This document shows, piece after piece, positions 9,102 to 17,722 of a DNA stretch of 35,914 nt (positions within the stretch are counted from its first letter, which is position 1; every line of letters begins with the position of its first letter). A program made the translations under genes and the position numbers. The notes under the pieces are model-generated. The model had not been told where the DNA came from. It saw only the letters and a list, made by a program, of their open reading frames with translations, and did not search any database. The DNA is from Komarekiella atlantica HA4396-MV6. GTDB lineage: Bacteria > Cyanobacteriota > Cyanobacteriia > Cyanobacteriales > Nostocaceae. The DNA lies in assembly GCA_019359395.1 (NCBI GenBank), contig JAHHHK010000050.1, positions 1 to 35,914 on the forward strand, written 5' to 3'.

Positions 9102-10271
9102 TCAGTTGAGTAATCCCTGAGTTCTAAATATTTGTTGTAGTTGTTGGTTATAAAGTGCTTGATTATAACCAGTAGCAGTAGTTCTAGCTGCTTTACCCAT
9201 TTCTATACGAATCGATTCATTAGCAGCTAAAAAACTTAGCTTTTCAGCAATAGCTTTCTCATCTCTGGGTGGTACGATAAATCCGTTCACGCCATCTTCG
9301 ACTAAATCAGCAGCACCACAATGAGAAGTAACAATTACAGGTAAACCGCAAGCCATTGCTTCGAGTACAACCAGTCCAAAACCATCTTCAACGGAAGGTA
9401 AAACTAGTACTGAACAACGACTAAATACTTGTACAGGATCTTGGTGATTGAAGTTCCAAAATTCTTGCTTGATATTAGAGTATTTACTTAGTGTTTTCTC
9501 TACTAGTAATCGTAATATACGTGTTGATGTACCACCAACTAATAAGAGTTCAGAATTAGGAATTTTAGCTTGTAAGAAAGCAGGGATTAAATATTGAACT
9601 CCTTTACGAGGTTCAATTGTGCCTACATAAAGAGGACGAAATGTTGAGTCAGTTTTGGGAACAGGATAAAATCTTTCAGTATTAATAAAGGGAGTAAGAA
9701 CAGCAATTTTTTCTGCGGAAAATCCTGTATCAATAAATGATTGTTTAGCAACTTGTGAAAGTACAATAATTAAATCAGCTTGCGTACACTCTTCCAAGAA
9801 GCGTTGCAGCATCATAGGATTCATCATTGCTACAGTAGAATCAGAAAGAAACTGCATTTCTTGCTGAATTTGTTCTTGCATAAATGGAAGGTAATTATTA
9901 AGGCAATAAAGCCAAGCGATCACACCTTTGGCTTTGGCTACCCTAAAGCCTAAATTAGTTTGACCTGCTACCCCCATAATTAAGTCACAGGGCTGAGATT
10001 GTAACTTTTTACTTACCTGTTGATCAAAATATAAATCACTCAATAGTACAGCCCAATCATTACGACGACGTAGTAAGGGAGTAGCAAGTAATCGTCTACT
10101 CCAGCGAGAATACCCAACGGGATAAATTGGAAAATCTGTGTGAGGTATTTCCAAGCCGGCACAAAATACAGTTAAATCTGCAATTTCGCTTAAACCTGCG
10201 GCTGCATTTGCTAAGCAAACTCCTTGTCCTCCTGTACCTAAGCTTGTATTACAAGTAAGAGTAATTTTCAT
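9102..10271 (-). CDS. Glycosyltransferase family 4
   Basis: A 389-residue GT-B enzyme with an N-terminal glycine-rich loop (NTSLGTGGQG, 8-17). The donor domain has YVGTIEPRKGVQYLI (215-229) and EDGFGLVVLEAM, where the acid pair is Asp296/Glu304, the common EDGFG variant of the E-x7-E motif. It lies downstream of hepA, separated by a 334-base spacer, and probably starts a new transcript or is read through from hepA. Role: sugar transfer during repeat-unit assembly. Confidence 0.92.
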   Translation of the reverse strand: MKITLTCNTSLGTGGQGVCLANAAAGLSEIADLTVFCAGLEIPHTDFPIYPVGYSRWSRRLLATPLLRRRNDWAVLLSDLYFDQQVSKKLQSQPCDLIMGVAGQTNLGFRVAKAKGVIAWLYCLNNYLPFMQEQIQQEMQFLSDSTVAMMNPMMLQRFLEECTQADLIIVLSQVAKQSFIDTGFSAEKIAVLTPFINTERFYPVPKTDSTFRPLYVGTIEPRKGVQYLIPAFLQAKIPNSELLLVGGTSTRILRLLVEKTLSKYSNIKQEFWNFNHQDPVQVFSRCSVLVLPSVEDGFGLVVLEAMACGLPVIVTSHCGAADLVEDGVNGFIVPPRDEKAIAEKLSFLAANESIRIEMGKAARTTATGYNQALYNQQLQQIFRTQGLLN

Positions 10272-10605
10272 AACTTTGAGTTAGCAAAAGTTGAATTTGA
10301 GCAAACTTGCTCGAAGATTTGCAAATAGTCTTCGACTAAGTTGATGAGGTTTTACATGAAATACGTCCGTCTGGAGTTCCATCAGGACGATTGGGCTAAG
10401 TTATTAATAAAAAGTCTGCCAACTTGGCAACTTTAATTGCTTGAAATTGAAGTAAACTACCGAAGATGGAGGTAACACCTATAATATTTTGGTTTTGCAA
10501 AACCCTTTAGATGATAAATTATCAGAGTATGCAACCATTTTAATTTAACAGTTATCAGTCATCAGTTGTTTTCTGACCACTGTTTACTGTTTGCTGTTTA
10601 CTGAT
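10272..10605. other. 334-base spacer between hepA and the downstream GT4
   Basis: Contains a perfect 14-bp palindrome GGTTTTGCAAAACC (10491-10504), a GAGCAA/TTGCTC palindrome near 10297-10310, and the heptamer repeat block at 10581-10603. Only mini-ORFs of 26 and 33 codons are present, overlapping on opposite strands, and neither is convincing. The length suits a promoter for the downstream glycosyltransferases, but no clear -10/-35 pair was found on the minus strand. Confidence 0.5.
10581..10603. repeat. Degenerate inverted copy of the AGTAAAC heptamer repeat
   Basis: TGTTTAC-TGTTTGC-TGTTTAC is the reverse complement of the heptamer array at 1742-1779, with one substitution. It ends 3 bases before the hepA stop codon position. 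Both sites also share AACAGTTATCAGT nearby (10547 onwards here, 1774 onwards there). Confidence 0.8.
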
Positions 10606-12453
10606 TTAATCTATTTGACTCATTTCGTACTGCATTTGGTGATATTTCCAAAGCTTACCTTGAAGCTCAAGTAGTTCTTGATAATTACCTTGTTCTACGA
10701 TACGTCCTTGTTCTAGTACTACAACTTTATCTGCTTTAGCAATAGTAGAAAGACGGTGAGCGATCGCAATGACTGTTCTCCCAACAGATAGCTTTTCTAA
10801 TGAGTCTTGAATTAAGCGCTCAGATACAGAATCTAAAGCGCTAGTTGCTTCATCTAAAATCAAAATTTCTGGATTCCGCAGTAAAGCACGCGCAATTGCA
10901 ATTCGCTGTCTTTGTCCTCCAGATAACCGCACACCTCTATCTCCTAGTTGTGTGTTAAAACCTTCTGGCATTTCTAGAATAAATTCTAGTGCATTTGCTA
11001 GTTTGGCAGCTTCTACGATTTCAATTTCACTTGCTTTTGGTGTACCGTAAGCAATATTATTCCGAACAGAAGTGTTGAAAATAAATGTGTCTTGACTAAC
11101 AACAGCTATCTTATGACGTAGAGAGTTTATTTCAAATTGCCGCAAATCAACTTCATCGATATAAATATTTCCCTCTGTGGCATCATAAAAGCGAGGAATT
11201 AAATCAGCAAGTGTTGTTTTACCAGCACCAGATGCTCCAACTAGCGCTGTCATTTTACCCCGTTCAATGGTGAGCGTAACATTATGCAGTACTAAGTTAT
11301 CGGCACTGTAACCAAAATCAACAGATACTAAGTTGATTGACCTTTTTAAATCTTGAAACTGAATTGTGCCGTTTTTAAAATAGATTTTATCATCTGTTCT
11401 CAGAAGATTTTTAATGTTTTCTGCTGACCCTTGAAGGGTGCTGAGAAATGCTCTAGTGCCATTAATATCTTGAACGAATGGAACGAGGCGCAATAGTACA
11501 AAGAAAAAGGTTAGTAAAGAAGCTACTTGTAGTGTTCCGTTGACAACAAAGTTAGTGAACGCTAAAATAATCATTCCAATCAATACAGTAGTCGCTATAC
11601 CTTCAGCAATTGGTCTGACTAGTGTCCAGATTAATATAACTTGAGTTGAACTACTAACAACGCGATCGCTAGCTTTATAGTAACGCCGACGCTCAAATTC
11701 TTGAGTACCAGAAGCATGAACTGTGCGAATACCATTAATAAATTCTATGGCTGTTGATGTAAAGTTACCGTTAGCTACCGACATGCCAAAACTTGTTTCT
11801 CTGACTCTGGCATTTAGCGTTGATAATCCTACGGCTAAAAGTGTAAATAACAAGATTGCAATCAATGTTAGTTGCCACGAAAGCACAAACATTGATATTA
11901 AGTAAACTAGGGTTGTCATCCCTTTACTAAACAAAAATGCTGCTCCACTAAAACCTTGCCTTACCCGCTCAATTTCTGTAGTAATTGTATTAATCAGTTC
12001 CCCAGAACGAGTTTTTGCAAAGTAGCTTAGCGACAAGGATTGTAACTGTTCAAAAATTTGCTTACGCAAGCGATCGCCAAGATAAAGTTGGGATAATTCA
12101 GTATATACTTGTGCAAAGTAATTGAAGCCTACACGTAACCAGGTACTCAACAAAATTAGCAGAGATATTCTATATAGACGGCTAACTGCTGATGTATTAG
12201 CACCTAATATTAAATTATCAAACCAGTCTATTCCTATCTTGATTGGTTGAGCATCAGGACTAGTTAAACTTTGCAAAAATGATAGCAAAAAACCAATACT
12301 TACACCTTCAAAGGTTGCAGTTAAAAATGAAAATATTAAAGCAAGTATAGCAGTCTTACGAAAGTGTCTGAATTCTCGTAGAATCAAATAGTTGTTTTGC
12401 CAGAAGCTAGTAGCTTTGATTAAAGTGTGGAGTGGTCGAGATTGGAAATACAT
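10606..12453 (-). CDS. hepA: HepA-type ABC exporter of the heterocyst envelope polysaccharide island
   Basis: A 615-residue half-size ABC exporter (MsbA type). Residues 30-345 hold six membrane segments. The ATPase domain has Walker A GASGAGKT (406-413), signature LSGGQ (510-514), Walker B ILILDE (530-535) and switch His566. As a homodimer it would flip or export a lipid-linked saccharide across the inner membrane. In Anabaena, hepA mutants fail to deposit the polysaccharide layer around heterocysts and so cannot fix nitrogen in air. The identification rests on fold plus position directly after hepC and next to a Wzc-like gene, the order I recall for the HEP island. The 195-base hepC-hepA spacer carries two tandem hairpins. 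Alternative: another lipid-flippase ABC transporter of the same family. Confidence 0.87.
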   Translation of the reverse strand: MYFQSRPLHTLIKATSFWQNNYLILREFRHFRKTAILALIFSFLTATFEGVSIGFLLSFLQSLTSPDAQPIKIGIDWFDNLILGANTSAVSRLYRISLLILLSTWLRVGFNYFAQVYTELSQLYLGDRLRKQIFEQLQSLSLSYFAKTRSGELINTITTEIERVRQGFSGAAFLFSKGMTTLVYLISMFVLSWQLTLIAILLFTLLAVGLSTLNARVRETSFGMSVANGNFTSTAIEFINGIRTVHASGTQEFERRRYYKASDRVVSSSTQVILIWTLVRPIAEGIATTVLIGMIILAFTNFVVNGTLQVASLLTFFFVLLRLVPFVQDINGTRAFLSTLQGSAENIKNLLRTDDKIYFKNGTIQFQDLKRSINLVSVDFGYSADNLVLHNVTLTIERGKMTALVGASGAGKTTLADLIPRFYDATEGNIYIDEVDLRQFEINSLRHKIAVVSQDTFIFNTSVRNNIAYGTPKASEIEIVEAAKLANALEFILEMPEGFNTQLGDRGVRLSGGQRQRIAIARALLRNPEILILDEATSALDSVSERLIQDSLEKLSVGRTVIAIAHRLSTIAKADKVVVLEQGRIVEQGNYQELLELQGKLWKYHQMQYEMSQID

Positions 12454-12496
12454 AGATTTTCAACAATAGTCTTATAAAGTAAATAAACATAGATGC

Positions 12497-12554
12497 TATG
12501 CAAATTTTTTTGCATATTGAGTGCGGCAAATGAACTAATCAATTACCGCACTCA
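12497..12554 (-). promoter_or_regulatory. Two tandem hairpins in the hepC-hepA spacer
   Basis: In the direction of transcription, the first hairpin pairs 12546-12554 with 12518-12526 (9 bp, TGAGTGCGG/CCGCACTCA, 19-nt loop). The second pairs 12509-12516 with 12497-12504 (8 bp, TATGCAAA/TTTGCATA, 4-nt loop). They lie 45-100 bases ahead of the hepA start. They could act as a partial terminator after hepC, a leader structure controlling hepA, or an RNA-processing site. No function can be assigned from sequence alone. Confidence 0.5.
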
Positions 12555-12648
12555 GCCTTAAGAGTTATTTTTGCAGAATTGAGAAGAGTGAGAAAAACTT
12601 GACCCGCTTATAGTTAGCGCTAATTACGAACTTTTAGGAGCAAATAAA

Positions 12649-13410
12649 TTACAGTGTTGAACTATCTAAATGCAATAAGTTTGGCTGTGTATCTATCTCC
12701 CATGAACCAGTAATTTCTGATAGTTTATTCAGCTGGCGTTTTCCTTGTAAACTTAGCTGTACTGCCTCTTCTAAAGTCCAACCACGAGTTCCCACCAAAC
12801 TCATTTCACCGCGCAATACATTCAGTAATTGGGGCAAGTTATCCAGATCATATTTACGCATCCAATGCCCTAACGGTGTTATTTTATGCTTTGCAGTTGT
12901 GCAAAACTTGATTGCTTGAAAGAGTTTACCTCGTTCTCCAACATGCCACTCACGAGAAAAAACCGACTCTGGCGAATCAAATTGCATCAACCCAACTAAT
13001 ATCAGCATAATTGGACTCACTAATAGCAGTAATACTAAAGCAGTAATCCAATCAATTAGTCGTTGCAACCAGTTCAAAGGATAGCTACCTCTCGGTAGTT
13101 GATTTCCAGGACGGATGCGTAGGAATATTGGCTTATGAGCTTGCTCACACGCATCTGCCCAAAATCTCAGTGAAGTCTCACCGAGTTTTGGATCTATGCT
13201 CACCAAATTTACTGGAGAATGTTTTAAACAATCTACTAATAATTGCTCATTATCTAATGAAGGTAGATATGGTTGTTTCACTTCTTCAGTAGGCTTCACC
13301 AACAGCTGACCCCGCCGCCACTGAAGCTTGCAGTGTGAGGAGGGATTAACTTTGTGCTGCTTGTTAACATTATAAAAATTCTGTAGAGTTGGAATTATTG
13401 AAGTTGTCAT
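12649..13410 (-). CDS. hepC: HepC-like initiating sugar-phosphate transferase (bacterial sugar transferase family)
   Basis: A 253-residue protein. Residues 113-210 match the core of undecaprenyl-phosphate sugar-1-phosphate transferases: a membrane hairpin at about 118-141 (RLIDW...SPIML), GERGKLFQAIKF (158-169), a DLDNLPQLLNVLRGEMSLVG block (188-207) and a distal ITGSW (233-237). This family loads the first sugar onto the lipid carrier. The N-terminal 110 residues are a soluble extension of unknown role. Features unlike the family: the segment between KF and ITPLG is only six residues plus a lysine, with no acidic dyad; PRP is TRG; and SLDELPQ is DLDNLPQ. Activity may therefore be altered. 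The gene precedes hepA, and a 780-base spacer upstream suggests its own regulated promoter, as expected for a heterocyst gene. Confidence 0.87.
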   Translation of the reverse strand: MTTSIIPTLQNFYNVNKQHKVNPSSHCKLQWRRGQLLVKPTEEVKQPYLPSLDNEQLLVDCLKHSPVNLVSIDPKLGETSLRFWADACEQAHKPIFLRIRPGNQLPRGSYPLNWLQRLIDWITALVLLLLVSPIMLILVGLMQFDSPESVFSREWHVGERGKLFQAIKFCTTAKHKITPLGHWMRKYDLDNLPQLLNVLRGEMSLVGTRGWTLEEAVQLSLQGKRQLNKLSEITGSWEIDTQPNLLHLDSSTL

Positions 13411-14014
13411 ATGTCTTTGGATTTATACAATAGTGAATTGCTGAAGTGTTATCAAAGACTATCAAGATTAAAGACTCAGTTTGAATCTTTTTTGCCCCAA
13501 AAGCTGTAGATAATTGTGTGCAAAATGTGCTATTTTTACTTATCCTATAGACAAGTACACATGTTGCGTAATGATTCTGGTTTCAAGAGATACTAAGCAG
13601 ATAAATAACAATAAACGTAACTGAAAAGCTTGGTGCTAGATTAGGGATTTCCTCTTGGGATTAAGGATAGTGGGGAGATACAGAGGAATATTACCTAATT
13701 ACTCTATTGCTTCATACCTACATTTAATTACGCTTATCTACTTATTTGGATTGTTCTAACTAAACCAGTTTACTCTTGCTTTCTAGTTTTTTGGAAGAGG
13801 CTTTAATCTCTAGAATATAAGAATATATAAGAATAAATAACGCTCACATAAATTCTTTATTGACTCTTTAAGTAACCACTAGTTTTTATAAAAATTATAA
13901 AGATTGCATCAATGTTGTTTATTTTATGCTGATAGTAATACAACTAAATTGTGACATTAAAAATGCTGATTAATTATAAATAATTTAACTAAGTAATTTT
14001 TAAACAAGGCATTG

Positions 14015-14036
14015 TAGGGGCACGATTGTGCCCCTA
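14015..14036. repeat. Palindromic repeat TAGGGGCAC-GATT-GTGCCCCTA
   Basis: A perfect 9-bp stem with a 4-nt loop, of the GTAGGGGC...GCCCCTAC type dispersed in Nostocales spacers. It lies downstream of the Wzc-like gene and could terminate its transcript or fold in the hepC leader. Confidence 0.7.
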
Positions 14037-14077
14037 ACGTGTTGCTTTTGTATTCTATTCGGTTACAAACTGCTATA

Positions 14078-14111
14078 TGTGCGATCGCAGCTGTTGAGAT
14101 GCGATCGCACA
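14078..14111. repeat. HIP1-bearing hairpin downstream of the Wzc-like gene
   Basis: TGTGCGATCGCA (14078-14089) and TGCGATCGCACA (14100-14111) pair perfectly over 12 bp with a 10-nt loop, each arm carrying a HIP1 octamer. It starts 79 bases after the Wzc-like stop in transcript order. A terminator-like role is possible, but no T run follows. Confidence 0.7.
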
Positions 14112-14190
14112 ATCTACAAGATATCCCAGAGTGTGACACCAGCATCCACTCTAATTAAAAATCCTCTAAAAGCAGGATATATGTTATCTA

Positions 14191-16419
14191 CTATTTTTCC
14201 ACAGCTTGTTTGAGGGCTAATCGTTGTTGTTTTGCATAGGGTACATAAGTATGAGCAGCGTTTGATACTCCATCTGCTACAACCCCAATTAGATTTAACC
14301 TGCTCAGCATGGTTGTAGCCTGGGCTAGCTGGGTTCGCGTTACACCACCAATGCTTGCCACCAGTACTACACTACGACAAGATGATGCGGTGAGCATGGC
14401 ATCTACCAAACCGAGAACTGGAGAAGCATCTATGAGTACCAAATCATAGTTTTCCTCAAATGTTGCCATCAATTGCATCATCCGAGGGGAACTCAAGAGA
14501 TTAGCTGAGTCAGCAGGCGTTGGCCCGGCGGTCAAAATATCAATGTAGGCTGAGCCTGAGGACTGAATACTAATCTGGTTGGGTAGAGTGACATCACTCG
14601 CCAATAGAGTTGAAAGTCCTTGTTCATTGGGAAGATTGAGCTGTTTGTGCAGACTAGGATCTCTTAAATTGGCATCAATTAACAGTACTCGTTTGTGTAA
14701 ACGAGCAGCACTCATTGCCAAACCTAATGCTAAAGCTGACTTACCCTCATCAGGCAAAGCCGAGGTAATCATCAAAGACTTTAAGCTGGTTACAGAATTT
14801 AAAAGTTCAATATTTTTGTAAATTAGATCCAGCGATTCCCAACGCGGTGGGGATTGCAACACCTGAATTGTCCAGGGGGCGAGAACTTCTGGCTTGCCAA
14901 AAGGCAACTTAATCATTGATTCTCTTGTTTTAGCAGGTGGTAACTTGGGAGTCGTACCCAACAATGGCAAAGCAACTTGCTTCTCCAACTCAGCAGTAGT
15001 ATGAACAGCATCATCAGCTGCTTCTCGAATAAAGGCAGCAACACCTCCTAACATTAACCCAACCACTGCACCCAACAGAAGATTCTGCTGGAGGTTAGGG
15101 CCCAACTTTGCACCTATTTGAGGATCTTCTACAACTTCCCAATTAAATCCACCCTTGGAAAGTTCTTGCCGCAATTGCTGCTCTGCTCTTAAAAGTTGCT
15201 CCAACCTTTCACGGCTAAATTGTAATTGCGGTAACATGCGATTGTAATAAGCTAACAGAGGTGGAAAGCGTTTGAGTTCCAAGCGCAGTTCGTTCTGTTT
15301 CTGTGTCAAAGTTTGATCGCGAGCACTTAAGGCAACTATATTTGTCTGCGTCTCTACTAGCTGGCCAGCAAGGCTGAGGTCAATTTCACCAAGCTGTCCT
15401 TGTTCAAGAAGAGATTGTCCAGCAGAGAATGCACCTGTAGGCTTTCCGCCTAAAGTCCTTCCGACTTCTTGTTGCAATAATACCTTCTGGCTTTGAAGTT
15501 GTTCTTTGAGTTTTTGCACACTCGGAGTTTCATCCGTGAAGCGTAAGCGTTCTTGTGCTAAAGCCAGTTCTGATTTTTGGATTTCGTTTAGTAAGCCTTG
15601 ATAGCGAGTAGACTGACTAAGACGGGAAGAAACTAGAGCGTTTTGTGGAGAACGGTTAAGTTGTTCTTCCAAAGATTTTTGACGTGCAAAAGCCTCTTCA
15701 TATTGAGAACGAGTTGTCTGTCGCTCTTGCTCAATAGTGTTCAAAGCTGTTTCAATCGCTTTAGCTTGTGCTTCTGGATCGATTAAATTTTGGTTTCTGC
15801 GAAACCGTTGTAAGTTTGCCTCAGACGCGTTTACTTCTTCACTGGCTTTACTCAACTGTTCCCTGATAATTTGCAGACCTTTCTGCAAACGCGAATCCTG
15901 CTGTTGTTTGTTGTATTCTAAATAAACTTGCCGAATTGCATTCAAAACTTTTTGTGTCTTCTCTGGATCTGTATCTATATATTCAACTTGAAAAATTTTA
16001 GTAGCGACATTATCTTCTTTAGTCCTTAATTGATTTAAGACTAAAGAACTTTTAATTTCAGCTGTTGTAATATTCGGATAGTCAGACTGAAGTTTATCAA
16101 CCGCTTTTTGGATAAGTCCAGAACTCTGCATCAAGTTAAGCTGGGTCGCTGTATCGATAACAACGTTAGAGTCGGTAAACTGATTTTCTGGCCCAATTCC
16201 TTCTTTCTTGCCTTGATAATTAGCTTCTATTAGCAGTTGCATCGAACTTTTGTAAGTAGGATGTGTTCTAGAAGTTACTATACCTGCAATAGCAATAGAG
16301 CTAATAAATACTGCTAAAAACCAGGGAAATCGCCGCACAAGTATTGCAAATAATTGTCCGTAGCCTGGTTCATTTTCGGGGGCTGTAGTTATATGTGGAT
16401 TTAGACTATTTTGAATCAC
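14191..16419 (-). CDS. Wzc-like polysaccharide co-polymerase with BY-kinase domain
   Basis: A 742-residue inner-membrane protein: Wzz-type chain-length domain with membrane segments at about 31-50 and 444-465, a long periplasmic coiled-coil region between them (about 150-420), and a C-terminal cytoplasmic bacterial tyrosine-kinase domain. Kinase motifs are Walker A ALPDEGKS (554-561), A' VLLIDANLRDP (578-588) and Walker B VLIDASP (661-667). The Walker A loop is PDEGKSA instead of the usual PGEGKST. The C-terminal tyrosine cluster is poor, with Tyr725 and Tyr728 only. It controls chain length and coordinates polymerisation with export. The start is probably GTG with AAGGA 8 bases upstream. In the Anabaena HEP island a Wzc-like gene also lies just before hepC. 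No separate Wza partner is visible. Confidence 0.92.
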   Translation of the reverse strand: MIQNSLNPHITTAPENEPGYGQLFAILVRRFPWFLAVFISSIAIAGIVTSRTHPTYKSSMQLLIEANYQGKKEGIGPENQFTDSNVVIDTATQLNLMQSSGLIQKAVDKLQSDYPNITTAEIKSSLVLNQLRTKEDNVATKIFQVEYIDTDPEKTQKVLNAIRQVYLEYNKQQQDSRLQKGLQIIREQLSKASEEVNASEANLQRFRRNQNLIDPEAQAKAIETALNTIEQERQTTRSQYEEAFARQKSLEEQLNRSPQNALVSSRLSQSTRYQGLLNEIQKSELALAQERLRFTDETPSVQKLKEQLQSQKVLLQQEVGRTLGGKPTGAFSAGQSLLEQGQLGEIDLSLAGQLVETQTNIVALSARDQTLTQKQNELRLELKRFPPLLAYYNRMLPQLQFSRERLEQLLRAEQQLRQELSKGGFNWEVVEDPQIGAKLGPNLQQNLLLGAVVGLMLGGVAAFIREAADDAVHTTAELEKQVALPLLGTTPKLPPAKTRESMIKLPFGKPEVLAPWTIQVLQSPPRWESLDLIYKNIELLNSVTSLKSLMITSALPDEGKSALALGLAMSAARLHKRVLLIDANLRDPSLHKQLNLPNEQGLSTLLASDVTLPNQISIQSSGSAYIDILTAGPTPADSANLLSSPRMMQLMATFEENYDLVLIDASPVLGLVDAMLTASSCRSVVLVASIGGVTRTQLAQATTMLSRLNLIGVVADGVSNAAHTYVPYAKQQRLALKQAVEK

Positions 16420-16460
16420 TTTTATTATCCTTCTCTTCTCTTTGTTACCCTGCTGAAGTT

Positions 16461-16520
16461 CTGAGCGGAGGCTTCTTTGGCTCAGACTTCTCTTTGCGTA
16501 GCTTGCTTCGCCCTAAAGGT
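16461..16520. repeat. Possible dispersed repeat (TTTGCGTAGCTTGCTTCGCCC type)
   Basis: The 113-base spacer between the GT4 and the Wzc-like gene contains GCGTAGCTTGCTTCGCCCTAAAGG, cut here to its key parts GCGTAGC and GCTTCGCCC. It resembles a repeat common in Nostoc spacers. Related words occur at 18100-18150 and 35760-35800. Confidence 0.45.
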
Positions 16521-16532
16521 AAACCCAATAAA

Positions 16533-17633
16533 TCAAATGAATGACTGATGCACGCCACGCGTTTGACCAATAATTTTCTCGACTTTACTAAAGAATGCTT
16601 TTTCCGAAAAATTTGTCACTGCATGATTACGGATATGATCGTAATTCCAAGTGATTTTTCCTGCTTCTAGTAAAGCAGCTTGCAAAGATTCGGGTGTCTG
16701 TCTTTTAAAGAAGACCCCTGTTTCTCCAGGTATCTGAGTATCTAATACTCCACCTGCGCCATAGGCGATGACTGGTGTTCCACTAGCATTAGCTTCTACT
16801 GGAACTAAGCCATAGTCTTCTAAAGCTGCAACGATAATAGATTTAGCTTTAGAAAATAAGTTTTTGCGTGTTCCATCGCTTACGTGTCCTAAGAATTCAA
16901 TGTTATCTAATGCTTTGGACTTTAACCGCTCTTGTTCTGGCCCGTCACCTGATATTAATAACCGCCACCCTAACCAATTAAAAGCTTCGATGATTATATC
17001 AAGACGTTTATAGCTGATCATTCTAGCTGAGGCCAGATAATATTCATCTTTTATATCCGAAAAAATAAAGTTACTAGTATCAATTGGATAGTTAATTACA
17101 ATTGCTGGTTTACCGTAAATACTTTGAATGCGTCGGGCGACAACGCTGGAATTAGCAATGTACAAGTCAGGTTCCTGAGCATAAGTCAGGTCTACGTTTC
17201 TCATCAATTGGAAGATGTATTCAATTAAAGGAGCAAAGTATCGATAGTCTCCGTATTCTCGTAAATAAGTTTCTGTGTCCCACAAGAAACGGGTAACATT
17301 ATGACAAAAGCAAATGTGGCGGGCAGAGGGGCGTTTTCGTACTGCTTTGGCGAAGCTAGTACTACTGCTGATAATTAAATCGTACTCTTGTAGATTCAAT
17401 GCCCGAAAAGCCGGGAAATATAAAGGAGCGATCAATCTAAAATACTTGGCTGCACCTGGAATCTTTTGCAAAAAAGTCGTGTTAACTATGCGCTCACCTA
17501 CATCAATAGTTTTTTGGCGATCGTATAAAGATGTGAAAATATCGGCTTCGGGATAGCGCTTACATAGCAGTTCAAACACGCGCTCTGCCCCACCGCGCTG
17601 GGTTAAATAATCATGGACTAGAGCAATTTTCAT
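16533..17633 (-). CDS. Glycosyltransferase family 4 (WbaZ/mannosyltransferase-like)
   Basis: A 366-residue GT-B enzyme opening with MKIALVHDYLTQRGGAERV, the signature of a GT4 subgroup that includes mannosyltransferases such as WbaZ. The donor domain has ASARMISYKRLDIIIEAF (201-218), GDGPEQERL (229-237) and E-x7-E in EDYGLVPVE (Glu272/Glu280), followed by GAGG. It probably adds an early sugar of the repeat unit. It lies just ahead of the Wzc-like gene and behind a 698-base spacer full of inverted repeats, so it may start a transcript. Confidence 0.92.
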   Translation of the reverse strand: MKIALVHDYLTQRGGAERVFELLCKRYPEADIFTSLYDRQKTIDVGERIVNTTFLQKIPGAAKYFRLIAPLYFPAFRALNLQEYDLIISSSTSFAKAVRKRPSARHICFCHNVTRFLWDTETYLREYGDYRYFAPLIEYIFQLMRNVDLTYAQEPDLYIANSSVVARRIQSIYGKPAIVINYPIDTSNFIFSDIKDEYYLASARMISYKRLDIIIEAFNWLGWRLLISGDGPEQERLKSKALDNIEFLGHVSDGTRKNLFSKAKSIIVAALEDYGLVPVEANASGTPVIAYGAGGVLDTQIPGETGVFFKRQTPESLQAALLEAGKITWNYDHIRNHAVTNFSEKAFFSKVEKIIGQTRGVHQSFI

Positions 17634-17722
17634 TAATTTTACCTAAAGTTATAATAAAGCTTTTTTGAAAGTTAACCAGCAATTTACTATCAACAACTTT
17701 AGTGTTCAATAGTATAACTTTC

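Larger units (their letters stand above)
13411..14190. promoter_or_regulatory. 780-base non-coding region upstream of hepC
   Basis: The spacer between the Wzc-like gene and hepC has no credible ORF; short frames here run through palindromes. It is AT-rich with a run of ATATAAGAAT-like direct repeats near 13816-13840 and two strong hairpins at its distal end (14015-14036 and 14078-14111). In Anabaena the hepC/hepA region is expressed during heterocyst development. I could not identify a confident NtcA site (GTA-N8-TAC) or a promoter pair here. Confidence 0.5.

Noticed and set aside
10341-10436. Overlapping mini-ORFs on both strands (26 and 33 codons) in the spacer downstream of hepA
   Set aside because: The two frames overlap antisense, are very short, and have weak or no ribosome sites; no family was recognised.
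13957-14213. Opposed 61-62 codon frames upstream of hepC
   Set aside because: Both run through the two palindromes, have no ribosome site and no recognisable content.
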